From an uncultured Lachnospiraceae bacterium (GTDB lineage Bacteria > Bacillota > Clostridia > Lachnospirales > Lachnospiraceae), in NCBI GenBank assembly GCA_944381535.1, contig CALWLN010000209.1, forward strand, positions 1 through 64,000: 64,000 nt of DNA. The letters run 5' to 3'. The translations under genes were made by a program, and so were the position numbers. Shown here piece by piece: positions 35,789-44,508 of the stretch (within the stretch, counting starts at the first letter, position 1; each line of letters starts with the position of its first letter). The notes under the pieces were generated by a model, which had not been told where the DNA came from, did not search any database, and saw nothing but the letters and a program-made list of their open reading frames with translations.

Positions 35789-36865
35789 TCAGTTCTTTTC
35801 TTTTGTGATCCACAGAGCAGTCAGAACCGCTGTGCCCCCGCCTGTCAATTTCCCCACAACCATGGGAAAAATCAAATCCGAATGAAAACCCGCAGTAAAA
35901 CCCAGATGGTCCCCGAACACAAAAGCCGCCGATACGGCAAAAGCCACATTCAGCACCTTTCCCCGGCTGTCCATATCCTTCAGCATGCCAAACATAGGAA
36001 TGCTGTTGGCAAGACTTGCCACCATGCCCGCCGCCGCCACCTCATTCATGCCAAGGACTTTTCCAAGCCACATCAAAGGCTTTTTGAAAAGCTTCGTGAT
36101 CACATACACCAGCGGAAAGGCGCCGGCCAGAACGATGGAAATATCTGCCACTACCTCAAATCCCTCACTAATCGGATTCATACCAGGGATCAATATGATC
36201 CCAGTCAGAGACTCCACAATGCCAGCGCCAAGTCCAAGGGTACTCACAGCCACTACAAATTTCCCGAACCAGGTAAACCCTATTACCATGACCTTTTCAA
36301 ACTTCCAGAGTCCCAATCCGATCAGAAGAGCAAAAAGGATAATCGGAATCAGATTTTTCAACACCATGATCACTGAATACCCTGCCGCCAGGCCCCCCAC
36401 GAAGGAGCCGACTGGAATGGTAATTACTCCTGCCATCACGCCGTCAGCCAGTAATTTTCGGTCCTCTTCCCGGATGATTTCAAGGGCTGCGGGAATAGTG
36501 AATACAATGGTCGGTCCCAGCATAGATCCCACAATCAGGCCACCAAAATCACCTGCGTCTTCATTTAAAGCCAGCGCTTTGGCCAGGGGTGCTCCCCCCA
36601 TATCATTTGCCAGAATAGAACCAGCAAACATGGCCGGGTCCGCACCAAGGAAACCAAAAACCGGAACAATCACAGGTTTTAAAACATTCGCAATCACCGG
36701 CGCTAATACAATAATTCCCACCATGGAAAGGGTTAGTGCGCCGATAGTCCTGATTCCCTCTTCAAATTTTTCTCCCAGACCGAACCGGTTTCCAATCATG
36801 CGATCCAGAGCTCCCATGGACATAAAGACTACCATAATGTAAATAATAATCTCATTTATATTCAC
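35789..36865 (-). CDS. eutH: EutH-like ethanolamine permease family protein
   Basis: A 358-residue polytopic membrane protein. The segments GALDRMIGNRFGLGEKFEEGI, SILANDMGGAPLAKALALNEDAGDFGGLIVGSMLG and FGDHLGFTAGF are typical of EutH, which imports ethanolamine at low concentration. The likely start is GTG (VNINEII), 8 bases after GGAGG; an ATG five codons earlier overlaps that site. No other eut genes are in the window, so this is an orphan copy and the solute may differ. Confidence 0.8.
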   Translation of the reverse strand: MNINEIIIYIMVVFMSMGALDRMIGNRFGLGEKFEEGIRTIGALTLSMVGIIVLAPVIANVLKPVIVPVFGFLGADPAMFAGSILANDMGGAPLAKALALNEDAGDFGGLIVGSMLGPTIVFTIPAALEIIREEDRKLLADGVMAGVITIPVGSFVGGLAAGYSVIMVLKNLIPIILFALLIGLGLWKFEKVMVIGFTWFGKFVVAVSTLGLGAGIVESLTGIILIPGMNPISEGFEVVADISIVLAGAFPLVYVITKLFKKPLMWLGKVLGMNEVAAAGMVASLANSIPMFGMLKDMDSRGKVLNVAFAVSAAFVFGDHLGFTAGFHSDLIFPMVVGKLTGGGTAVLTALWITKEKN

Positions 36866-36956
36866 TCCGAACACCTCCATATTTCATAATTGGGAATAGG
36901 GAATATCCAGTGAATCGATGATTTTCACCCCGCATCGATGAGAATCTCTCCATAAG

Positions 36957-37895
36957 TTAATTGCACTCCGCCACCAGCGGCCCGGCCAGCTCTGTCAAAT
37001 AGAACAGCTTACCCGGAAGCGTGGGAATAAACGTGGAAGGGATGTGCATATCCGGCCCGTAATGCAGCGTAGTCAAAAAGCTCATCCCCTGCCAGCCCAT
37101 GCCGCGTCCCAGGGCGCCGTCCGCTCCACCGATGGCATAATCTGCCTGCAAGAACAAACCCGGCCCTATGGTATTGGCCCGGCAGGGCACTAAGGTCGTC
37201 CGGCTCTTAAAGCTGGTGATGGCGTTCTGCTCAATGGTAAGGGGATGGAGCTTCGCTCCCAGGCGGTAGCACTGCTTCTTCCACTCCTTCTCAGAAGCAA
37301 ATTCCGCCGCAAAATGAGGCTCCCAGAACGCAATATGGCACATTCTTCCGATTCCGTAGACCAGTACCAGCCGCGCGCCTTCCACCTTCAAAGCCGCAAT
37401 CTTCTCCGAGTAAGTGGGAAGATTCTCTTTTGTGGCAAAATTCCGCTGGCTCTCCGGCACGGTATAAGTCCCCAGCTTATCGAAAAACGCCTGCTTCATG
37501 CTGTACTCAAAAGAAGCCGGATTAGTGTTCGCAAGAGTGTTGCCCTCCCCGTCAGACCATTCGTCCATGTTAAAAGTGTATACATGAGAACAGTCCACGC
37601 CCCACTCCGTTAGGAAATAGACCGCCCAGCGGTACATACCCATGGGCCCCACCGGAAGGATCATCGCCAGCTTCTGCTTTCTCTCCCCCGCCTTCCTTAT
37701 CTCATTCGCGATCTCATGTCCCATATAAGTGTCAAAGTCCGCAAGCGTCTCACAGGCCACCGGCGTAAAAGCATTGTTCCAGAAAGCCTCCCGCACAGTC
37801 CCCTTTTCACAGCAGGCGTCTATTTTCTCCATATCCCAGCCCGCCGGATAAAAATTCTCCAAAAGCGATCCCTTTACCGTACTCATAAAATCCAT
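36957..37895 (-). CDS. NagB-like (glucosamine-6-phosphate deaminase family) protein with altered active site
   Basis: About 312 residues, NagB/RpiA fold. The segment [12 protein letters not shown] corresponds to the NagB motif with the catalytic-base Asp (Asp111 here). The second motif reads [13 protein letters not shown]: His187 and Glu192 are kept, but the position of the ring-opening Asp of GxGxDGHIAFNEP is Met185. This suggests a divergent reaction or substrate. The start is uncertain: MDFMSTV has AAAGG 12 bases upstream and MVNHMDF begins 12 bases earlier. It follows a PIG-L gene, which suggests amino-sugar chemistry. Confidence 0.72.
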   Translation of the reverse strand: MDFMSTVKGSLLENFYPAGWDMEKIDACCEKGTVREAFWNNAFTPVACETLADFDTYMGHEIANEIRKAGERKQKLAMILPVGPMGMYRWAVYFLTEWGVDCSHVYTFNMDEWSDGEGNTLANTNPASFEYSMKQAFFDKLGTYTVPESQRNFATKENLPTYSEKIAALKVEGARLVLVYGIGRMCHIAFWEPHFAAEFASEKEWKKQCYRLGAKLHPLTIEQNAITSFKSRTTLVPCRANTIGPGLFLQADYAIGGADGALGRGMGWQGMSFLTTLHYGPDMHIPSTFIPTLPGKLFYLTELAGPLVAECN

Positions 37896-37993
37896 ATGAT
37901 TCACCATTCCTTTCTCAAACATAACATGCGGCAGCCATCCCATTCCTTCCAGCCAAACATCAGGGCAGCAACCGTCCCGTTCCGTCAAAAACA

Positions 37994-38716
37994 CTATGGC
38001 AGCAGCCGTCCTGGATACCCTTTCAGATACACCTGGCACTGGCGGAAGCCTTCCGCATATTCGGCGCCGCACTGGTAACCCCGGTAGCGGGAGCAAACCC
38101 GCACCATATCGGCAAAATCAATGCCGTCATGCTCCCGCATCCAGACCAGCTGGCTCTTATGGCACTCCAGCATCTCAATCTTCAGATCGATCTCCCCGGA
38201 AATATCCACAAATTCCGTGGGATTGAAATTCACACCCGCCAAAGTATCCATATAATAGATTGGCACCATCTTTGCCGGCGGGCAATTCTCGTCTGAAAAC
38301 ACATGCGGATAGGTATAATTGGGCAGCGTCGCGGCGAAGCTTGCGTCAAATACCAGCCTCGACACTGCGGTATGGTCCGGCATATAATCGTCCGGATTCT
38401 GAGTGATGATAAAATCCGGATTGGCATAGCGGATCACGTCCACGATCTTGTCACGGGCCGCCTTATTGTTATCATAAATATCCAGATCATTAAATCCGGC
38501 ACAGATCACCTCGATCCCGCCCATGGCTCCCGCCGTTCTGGCCTCCTCAGCGCGGATCTTCGTCAGTTCGTCTGGAGGGATGATCACATGTCCCAGATTG
38601 CCGGTGGAGGCATGGCAGACGATCACCCGATCCCCCCTCTTTGCGCATTTCGCCAGTGTGCCGGAGCAGGCGATCTCCACATCATCCGGATGGCAGCCTA
38701 TCGCAAGCACATTCAT
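37994..38716 (-). CDS. PIG-L/LmbE family deacetylase
   Basis: A 240-residue zinc-dependent deacetylase. The N-terminal motif [13 protein letters not shown] supplies His/Asp zinc ligands, and [13 protein letters not shown] supplies the second part of the site. Members remove N-acetyl groups from GlcNAc-containing molecules. Together with the downstream NagB-like gene it suggests N-acetylated sugar catabolism. GAGGGAAAAG precedes the ATG. Confidence 0.85.
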   Translation of the reverse strand: MNVLAIGCHPDDVEIACSGTLAKCAKRGDRVIVCHASTGNLGHVIIPPDELTKIRAEEARTAGAMGGIEVICAGFNDLDIYDNNKAARDKIVDVIRYANPDFIITQNPDDYMPDHTAVSRLVFDASFAATLPNYTYPHVFSDENCPPAKMVPIYYMDTLAGVNFNPTEFVDISGEIDLKIEMLECHKSQLVWMREHDGIDFADMVRVCSRYRGYQCGAEYAEGFRQCQVYLKGYPGRLLP

Positions 38717-38758
38717 TTCTTTTCCCTCTTTTCTGTCTAAAATTCATTTCTGTTTCTT

Positions 38759-38820
38759 TCCTTCGGGATCCCCGAAGGTATCCTCCGTCAAACATCCGCG
38801 CAAGCGCGGCTGCCTGACTC
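38759..38820. repeat. Hairpin plus dispersed 33-bp palindromic repeat (copy A)
   Basis: A hairpin CCTTCGGG-ATC-CCCGAAGG lies at about 38759-38777. It is followed by a 33-bp word (38788-38820) containing CCGCGCAAGCGCGG. The word recurs at 54612-54644 with 29 of 33 identical bases. Each copy lies in a short gap between co-oriented genes. This is consistent with a REP-like family or a conserved terminator/processing hairpin. Confidence 0.5.
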
Positions 38821-38827
38821 ATTGCCC

Positions 38828-39667
38828 TCAGAAATATATCTCGTCTATGATCTTCTGCAGATATTCCCGCGCGGCCAGAATATCCTGCACCTGCCGGGTA
38901 CTGCCTTCCTCCAGTTCCCGCTCGATGGTGACATGGGAGTCATAGCCCAGCCCATGGAGCTTTCGAAACAATGCCTTAAAATCTGCTCTTCCCTCTCCGA
39001 TTGGCTTCTCCTCCCCCAGCGCATGGCCGTTGGTGGGGAAACACCCATCCTTGGCATGCAGGTTGCGGACGTATTTTCCCAGGACATCCAGCGCGTCCAC
39101 CGGATTTCCCTTGCCGTACAGGATCAGATTCGCCGTATCCAGGTTAACGCCCAGGTTGTCCATACCCACCTTTTCAAAACACCGAAGCATCGTCACCGGG
39201 GTCTCCTGCCCGCTCTCAAACAGAAGATACTGTCCGTTGTTCTTAAGGTGCCGGGCCACCTCCCGCACCGCCACGCAGAAGGTGTTGAAGTTGGGGTCGT
39301 TGGGATTCTCCGGAATAAAGCCCATATGGGTGACGACATCCGTGATCCCAAGCCGCAGGGCAAAGTCCGCACCGTCACACAGATTCCGGATCCGCATCTG
39401 CCTGTAATCCGGCGGGACAAGCCCCAGCGTAATGGGGCCCTCATAGAAATCCCACACCTGGGGACCGGCCCAGCCGCACCAGAACGCCGACACCGTAATC
39501 CCGTATTTTTGCAGTAATCCCTTCAAAATATCTGCATTTTCCGCAGTCCACACGGAAGGGCTGAAGGTCAGAAGCTGGCAGGTGTCAAAGTTATTTTTCC
39601 GAAGCGCCGCCAGCCGCTCCTCAATGCCTTCCATGGTATTTAAGCTGACACATGTACCGATTTTCAT
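38828..39667 (-). CDS. Xylose-isomerase-like TIM barrel (sugar phosphate isomerase/epimerase family)
   Basis: A 279-residue protein of the AP-endonuclease-2/xylose-isomerase-like TIM superfamily. Metal-ligand candidates are Glu in YLLFESGQETP, Asp in NLGVNLDTANLILYG, the Asp of LHAKDG and the C-terminal Glu in VTIERELEEG. Relatives isomerise or epimerise sugars, or eliminate aglycones from 3-keto-glycosides. It is the last gene of a four-gene run with two Gfo/Idh dehydrogenases and a second TIM barrel. Confidence 0.8.
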   Translation of the reverse strand: MKIGTCVSLNTMEGIEERLAALRKNNFDTCQLLTFSPSVWTAENADILKGLLQKYGITVSAFWCGWAGPQVWDFYEGPITLGLVPPDYRQMRIRNLCDGADFALRLGITDVVTHMGFIPENPNDPNFNTFCVAVREVARHLKNNGQYLLFESGQETPVTMLRCFEKVGMDNLGVNLDTANLILYGKGNPVDALDVLGKYVRNLHAKDGCFPTNGHALGEEKPIGEGRADFKALFRKLHGLGYDSHVTIERELEEGSTRQVQDILAAREYLQKIIDEIYF

Positions 39668-39679
39668 AAATCAGACCTC

Positions 39680-40714
39680 CTATACCGCTGACTGCGCGCC
39701 ACACAATTCCAGAGCGATGGTTTTTCCCGTATCCGCGGACAGCTTCTCCGCCCGTGCGATCCGGATGGCCTGTATGGAGGACTCCGGCGGGTTCACCGCG
39801 CTCTCCTTATCTTCCCGGATACAGGCGATAAAGTCCACGATCTCCTCCACATATCCATTTGCGGGAGTCAGCTCCAGCTTCTTGGCCTCGCCCTCCTCCG
39901 GATAAACAGTCAGCCCATCCGCCGCCAGCTTTACCGTCGCCTTTTCAAACCGCACCAGAGCACCCACGGTAAATGTGAAGCTTCCCGGAAGCCCCCACTC
40001 GCCGATCGCCGTCACCTGCATCCCGTCATAATGGTATACCGTACCGATAGAATCATGCTTCATCTTGCCATTGGTTGCATAGGAAGTCACCGCTTTGGGC
40101 ATTCCAAAGGCCCAGTAAATAAAGTCCACGTCGTGCACATGCAGATCCAGAGCCGCTCCGCCGCTCTTCTCCTCATCCAGCATCCAGTTCTGCCAGCTCC
40201 AGACGGGAAGCGGGCTTAATCTGTGAAAATCCGCCCGGACTACACCGCCATATCTCTGACTGGTGATGATCTCCTTTAAGGCCGCATAGTCATGGAAATA
40301 ACGCAGGCATTGACCGATCATCAGCTTTACCTTGTATTCTCTGGCTGTCTCCAGCATATGCTCCGCCTGCGCAAGATTCAGTGCCATAGGCTTCTCGGAG
40401 AACACATGAATTCCCCGCTCCATAGCCATCACTGCGATTTTTTCGTGGATATAAGTGGGCAGCGCAGTCACCACAAAATCCAGTTCCTCCTTCTCCAGAA
40501 GCTCTGCGGCATCCGTATAAAGATGATACTTTGAAAGCTCCAGGTCCTGTTTGTTCTCCCCGAGATTGGTGCTGGTCTGGGTCCGGAAGGCATTCTCATT
40601 CACATCGCATATGGCAATAAGCTCCACATCCCCGGCTTTTCTTTTTATTTCAGCCACATCGCCGAAATGAAGCTTTCCTAATCCTCCGAAACCGATGATC
40701 GCAAATTTTAACAT
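39680..40714 (-). CDS. Gfo/Idh/MocA family oxidoreductase
   Basis: A 344-residue NAD(P)-dependent dehydrogenase. The Rossmann motif is AIIGFGGLGKLHFGD and the catalytic Lys is in FSEKPMALN. The dimer-forming C-terminal domain contains LDLHVHDVDFIYWAFG (catalytic His/Asp region). It would oxidise or reduce a sugar or cyclitol. It overlaps its upstream neighbour by 7 bp, so the two dehydrogenases are probably co-translated and may form a redox pair. Confidence 0.85.
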   Translation of the reverse strand: MLKFAIIGFGGLGKLHFGDVAEIKRKAGDVELIAICDVNENAFRTQTSTNLGENKQDLELSKYHLYTDAAELLEKEELDFVVTALPTYIHEKIAVMAMERGIHVFSEKPMALNLAQAEHMLETAREYKVKLMIGQCLRYFHDYAALKEIITSQRYGGVVRADFHRLSPLPVWSWQNWMLDEEKSGGAALDLHVHDVDFIYWAFGMPKAVTSYATNGKMKHDSIGTVYHYDGMQVTAIGEWGLPGSFTFTVGALVRFEKATVKLAADGLTVYPEEGEAKKLELTPANGYVEEIVDFIACIREDKESAVNPPESSIQAIRIARAEKLSADTGKTIALELCGAQSAV

Positions 40715-41709
40715 AGTTTCTTCCTCCTTAATTTTTGATCCGCGGATACCGCAATCTTATAGCTCAAATATACGTCGTCTATGGACGGAACCGATGGCAC
40801 GCCGTCCTCAATCATTTTTATCAGATGCGCAAGCTGCGCTCCTGTGGGGCGGCGTTTACAGTTGACATTGATGGTCCTGTACTCCCGCCCGACGCTGTCA
40901 TAGTATTCGATCAGGTCCCCTTCCTCCTGGCAGGAAAACCGATGCTCCCGCTCTACGATCTTAATCCTTCCGCAGGGGCCGATAAACTCCTTTAAATTGT
41001 CCGCAGCGATGGAATTGCCCCAGCCAGCCTCATAATAGGCCACGCTCCCGTCCGTCAGACGCATGGTCATCAGGCCGTAGTTAAAGGCATTTTCCGGGAC
41101 CTCCTGATCCAAAGTTGCGCAGATCCCGTCCACGCTTTCTATCTCCGCCCCGGTAAACCAACGGCACACATCAATATAATGTACCCCGCAGTCCACAATG
41201 GGAGAAGACCCCTTAAGCAGAGCCCGGTACTTTCTCCAGTCCATCACGTGATGGTTCTGCGCCATCCGGATGACTAAGGGCTTTCCGATGGCTCCCGCCT
41301 GGATCATCCCGGCCACCTTCCGGTAAGTCTCATTATAGCGGAGGATATACCCCACCTGTACCTTGATCCCTCCGTTTTGCGCCAGCTCCACGAACTCCTC
41401 CGCCTCCACAAGACTGGCCGTCATGGGCTTCTCACAGAGCAGATGTTTTTTGTACTGCACGCACTGCTTTAAGATCTCCAGATGCGTCGCCGGATACGTT
41501 GCGCATATGACAATGTCCGTCTTTTCATCCCGCAGATAGCGCATGTAATCCGTATCGAAGCTGTCCGCGCCGTATTTTCGGGCAAACAGCCTTGCCCGCT
41601 CCGCGTCAAGGTCCGCCACCCCGTAAACATTGATATTTTCCATGGTGTAAATATCATCAAGGTGCACGGCTCCCATATGACCGCAGCCGATTAAAACCAC
41701 ATTATACAT
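40708..41709 (-). CDS. Gfo/Idh/MocA family oxidoreductase
   Basis: A 333-residue dehydrogenase with Rossmann motif LIGCGHMGAVHLDD, catalytic EKP in LCEKPMTAS and the His/Asp motif VDCGVHYIDVCRWFTG. It differs clearly from the downstream family member, so the pair is not a recent duplication. It overlaps the preceding TIM-barrel gene by 8 bp. Paired Gfo/Idh enzymes with TIM-barrel partners occur in pathways that oxidise the sugar C3 position. Confidence 0.85.
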   Translation of the reverse strand: MYNVVLIGCGHMGAVHLDDIYTMENINVYGVADLDAERARLFARKYGADSFDTDYMRYLRDEKTDIVICATYPATHLEILKQCVQYKKHLLCEKPMTASLVEAEEFVELAQNGGIKVQVGYILRYNETYRKVAGMIQAGAIGKPLVIRMAQNHHVMDWRKYRALLKGSSPIVDCGVHYIDVCRWFTGAEIESVDGICATLDQEVPENAFNYGLMTMRLTDGSVAYYEAGWGNSIAADNLKEFIGPCGRIKIVEREHRFSCQEEGDLIEYYDSVGREYRTINVNCKRRPTGAQLAHLIKMIEDGVPSVPSIDDVYLSYKIAVSADQKLRRKKLC

Positions 41710-42538
41710 GTACGATTCTCCTCATGGCTTCCATGGTCCGCCGGATCCCGTCCAGCGCCTTTTCGGGCGGGAAAACCAGTTCCGCCGTCAGCCATCCGTC
41801 ATACTGCGCCTCCCGAAGGGCGGACATAACGGCCAGATAATCCACGTCTCCCTCCAGAAGCTCCACAAATCCGTTGAGATTCCCAACCTCTCTGGAGAAG
41901 TCCTTTAAGTGGACCTTACAGATGCGCTTCCCAAGGATCCTGACCCACTGCTGGGGATATCCGAAATTCAAAACATTTCCGATGTCCAGATAGGCGCCCA
42001 CATACCGGCTGTCCGCGCGGTCAATCAAATCACGCATCTCAAGGGGCGAGAGCAAAAACTTGTTCCACACATTTTCGATCCCTATGGATACCTGCAGCTC
42101 CTCCGCATAGGGCTTCAGCTCCCAAAGCCACTCTGCAGCCCTGGCATACGCCGCCTCGTAATCCACCACCTTGCTTTCGGGCAGGAAATCCGCACCCACA
42201 CACCCAGGGACCACCAGTATGGTGTCACAGCCCAGAGCATGGGCAAGCTCTAGCTGCTTTCGCACGATCCCCTTCGCCTTTTCCCGCACTGCGCTGTCCT
42301 CATCTGTCAAAGAATACTGCCAGTACAGACCGCTGGCCAGACTGTAAAGCTCTATGCCATGCTTCCTCGCAAGCTCCTTTACCCTCTCCATGTCCTCTCG
42401 GGTAGAAGTAAGGCTGACGGCTCCGTCTTCCGTAACCCACAGCTCCACCCCGTCAAACCCAATCTCTGCGGCTTCGCCAAAAATCTTCTCCAGTGGCCAG
42501 TCAGGCGGAAACATGGTATGACCTACTCCTAACTTCAT
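41702..42538 (-). CDS. Xylose-isomerase-like TIM barrel (sugar phosphate isomerase/epimerase family)
   Basis: A 278-residue protein starting MKLGVGHTMFPPDWPLEK, with AGGAGGTAATCGT upstream. Metal-ligand candidates are Glu in SIGIENVWNKF, Asp in YVGAYLDIGNVLNFG, His in ICKVHLKDFSR and Glu in WLTAELVFPP, the usual four-residue set. It is the first gene of the run (TIM, Gfo, Gfo, TIM) and is divergent from the AraC regulator. Confidence 0.82.
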   Translation of the reverse strand: MKLGVGHTMFPPDWPLEKIFGEAAEIGFDGVELWVTEDGAVSLTSTREDMERVKELARKHGIELYSLASGLYWQYSLTDEDSAVREKAKGIVRKQLELAHALGCDTILVVPGCVGADFLPESKVVDYEAAYARAAEWLWELKPYAEELQVSIGIENVWNKFLLSPLEMRDLIDRADSRYVGAYLDIGNVLNFGYPQQWVRILGKRICKVHLKDFSREVGNLNGFVELLEGDVDYLAVMSALREAQYDGWLTAELVFPPEKALDGIRRTMEAMRRIVHV

Positions 42539-42645
42539 ACGATTACCTCCTAGTAAATTTGATAGTTTTATGGTACAATTTAAAAAAGCATTTGTCTTTG
42601 TTATATCGTATGCAAAATTTAACATATATTCCATGAGGTGATATT

Positions 42646-43515
42646 TTGGACATTCAAATGGTGCCTGTAAAAAAACTGATCCACATAGCGGGCCTGTATT
42701 CCTTTTTCTATTTTGAACACGATACGAATTTTTATTTTCCCGGAGAGCAGCATGATTTCTGGGAGATCGTATACGTGGACAGCGGAGAGATCTCCGTGAT
42801 CGCCGAAAACAGTGGTTACCTGCTGAAGCAGGGGGAGATCATATTCCACAAGCCCAACGAATTTCACGCGCTGGCTTCGACTCCCAGAGAGCCCCACAAT
42901 GTCATTGTCACAACCTTTGAGACCAGCAGCCCTGCGCTGAATTTCTTTCGGAACAAAATATTCACCTTAAACAGCAAGCAGCGGAAAATCCTGTCCGTTC
43001 TCCTGGAAGAGATCAAAAGAGCTTTTTCCCCGCGCTTTACGGCCAACCAGAACGTCCTCCTGCAGCCCGTTTCCGACGCCGGAGCCTTTCAGCTTTGTGC
43101 CGCTTTACTGGAATACCTGCTGATCGAACTGCTGCGGGACAACAGCGCCAGCAAGCGCAGCCTGCGGGAAAGCCCCATTGCCCGGAAAAACGTTGAGAAT
43201 GTGCTGGTAGACTCCATCAAGACGTACCTGAAAGAGAATCTGCACCGCAGTCTCTCCCTGTCAGATATCTGCGAACACTACAACATGAGCAGATCTTATA
43301 TTTGTCAAATATTCCACAACGAATCCGGCGGCGGCCTGATCGACTACTATATCGACCTGAAGATCCAGGAGGCAAAATATCTCATCCGAAAGGGGGAAAT
43401 GAACTTTACCCAGATCTCCGAAAAATTAGGCTACGCCAGCATCCACCATTTTTCACGGAGCTTTAAAAGCAAAGCGGGAATGTCACCCAGCGCCTATGAG
43501 AAATCTGTAAAATAA
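42646..43515 (+). CDS. AraC-family transcriptional regulator with N-terminal cupin
   Basis: A 289-residue regulator. The N-terminal cupin (PGEQHDFWEIVYVDSGEISV to KQGEIIFHKPNEFH) should bind a sugar. The C-terminal pair of HTH motifs reads LSDICEHYNMSRSYICQIFH and FTQISEKLGYASIHHFSRSFKSKAGMSPSAYE. The likely start is TTG, 7 bases after GAGG. It is divergent from the TIM/Gfo genes across 107 bp and is their probable activator. Confidence 0.87.
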   Translation: MDIQMVPVKKLIHIAGLYSFFYFEHDTNFYFPGEQHDFWEIVYVDSGEISVIAENSGYLLKQGEIIFHKPNEFHALASTPREPHNVIVTTFETSSPALNFFRNKIFTLNSKQRKILSVLLEEIKRAFSPRFTANQNVLLQPVSDAGAFQLCAALLEYLLIELLRDNSASKRSLRESPIARKNVENVLVDSIKTYLKENLHRSLSLSDICEHYNMSRSYICQIFHNESGGGLIDYYIDLKIQEAKYLIRKGEMNFTQISEKLGYASIHHFSRSFKSKAGMSPSAYEKSVK

Positions 43516-43590
43516 GTATCCCGGACCCTTCGGCGCCCAGGCTGCCATGATACATGTACCGCCTTCCGGCGGAAGCGGAACAACGCCCTT

Positions 43591-44442
43591 TTACACCTCC
43601 ACATCCACAAACACCGGCGCATGATCCGAAAGGGCCAGGTAATAGTCCGGCGTATAGCGGTCAAACCGGCGGACGGCGCCCTGGGGCAGATCCCGCACCA
43701 GGATATGGTCAATGGCCGCCTCAAAGGGGCGATTCTGCCACTGACCCGGTCCCTTGGGACCGCAGTCGTTGTAGCCGTTGTCCTGGTGTGCGTATTCCAC
43801 GGCCACATCATGGGCATGGGAGAAGCCTCCCTCTGTCAGCGCGTATTGGACTGCCTCGCTGTTGTAGCCGGTATTGAAATCGCCTCCGAAGACTACCGGG
43901 CAATCGTATTTCCTGGAATAGCGGTCCAGCATGGCAACGGCCATTTTTACCTGCATGGTCCGCACCTGATCGGAGCCGGCTCTGTAAAACGCAGCCTGGG
44001 GGTCGCTTCCATCCTGCCACCACAGATGGGTTGCCGCAAAAATAAAAATCTTTCCATTTTCCTTGCTGCGGAAGACGCCAAGGTTTAAGGATTTGCTCAA
44101 AACGTCGTTAAAACAGCCTTCATATCCTTCCACATACTCCGGATACAAAAGATACTCCGTGTCCACAAGCTCCAGCTTATCGACCCGGTAGATCAGCGGC
44201 GTATAGTTTCCCCAGAGCAGCGCATAGGGCAGGCCCGCGTCCATGCAATAGAATTTAAGATACCTCTGCATTTCCGCGTTCACCTCCTGCCCGCCGACCA
44301 CATCCGGCAGAAGCTCGCTCAGCACCCGAACATGCCCCTTCATGCGCAGCTTCGCCGAGCAGTCCATATCCCGTTCTTCCCACTCCGGGCTGTTATCGGT
44401 ATAGTTCCATTGATTCTGGCTCATCAGCCGTAATCGACTCAT
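43591..44442 (-). CDS. Endonuclease/exonuclease/phosphatase (EEP) family hydrolase
   Basis: A 283-residue EEP-fold protein starting MSRLRLMSQNQWNY. Motifs: DVVGGQEVNAEM (catalytic Glu), FAATHLWW, VFGGDFNTGYNS and the final SDHAPVFVDVEV (catalytic Asp-His). There is no signal peptide. Members cleave phosphodiesters or phosphate esters of lipids, nucleic acids or sugars. It is the last gene of an LplB-type ABC operon, so a sugar-phosphate ester is a plausible substrate. GGAGGG precedes the start. Confidence 0.8.
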   Translation of the reverse strand: MSRLRLMSQNQWNYTDNSPEWEERDMDCSAKLRMKGHVRVLSELLPDVVGGQEVNAEMQRYLKFYCMDAGLPYALLWGNYTPLIYRVDKLELVDTEYLLYPEYVEGYEGCFNDVLSKSLNLGVFRSKENGKIFIFAATHLWWQDGSDPQAAFYRAGSDQVRTMQVKMAVAMLDRYSRKYDCPVVFGGDFNTGYNSEAVQYALTEGGFSHAHDVAVEYAHQDNGYNDCGPKGPGQWQNRPFEAAIDHILVRDLPQGAVRRFDRYTPDYYLALSDHAPVFVDVEV

Positions 44443-44508
44443 GGCGGTATCCCTCCGTTCCTTTTTTAACAGTACTGCCCCATGGTCTCCCACGGGGCAG
44501 CAAGCCTT

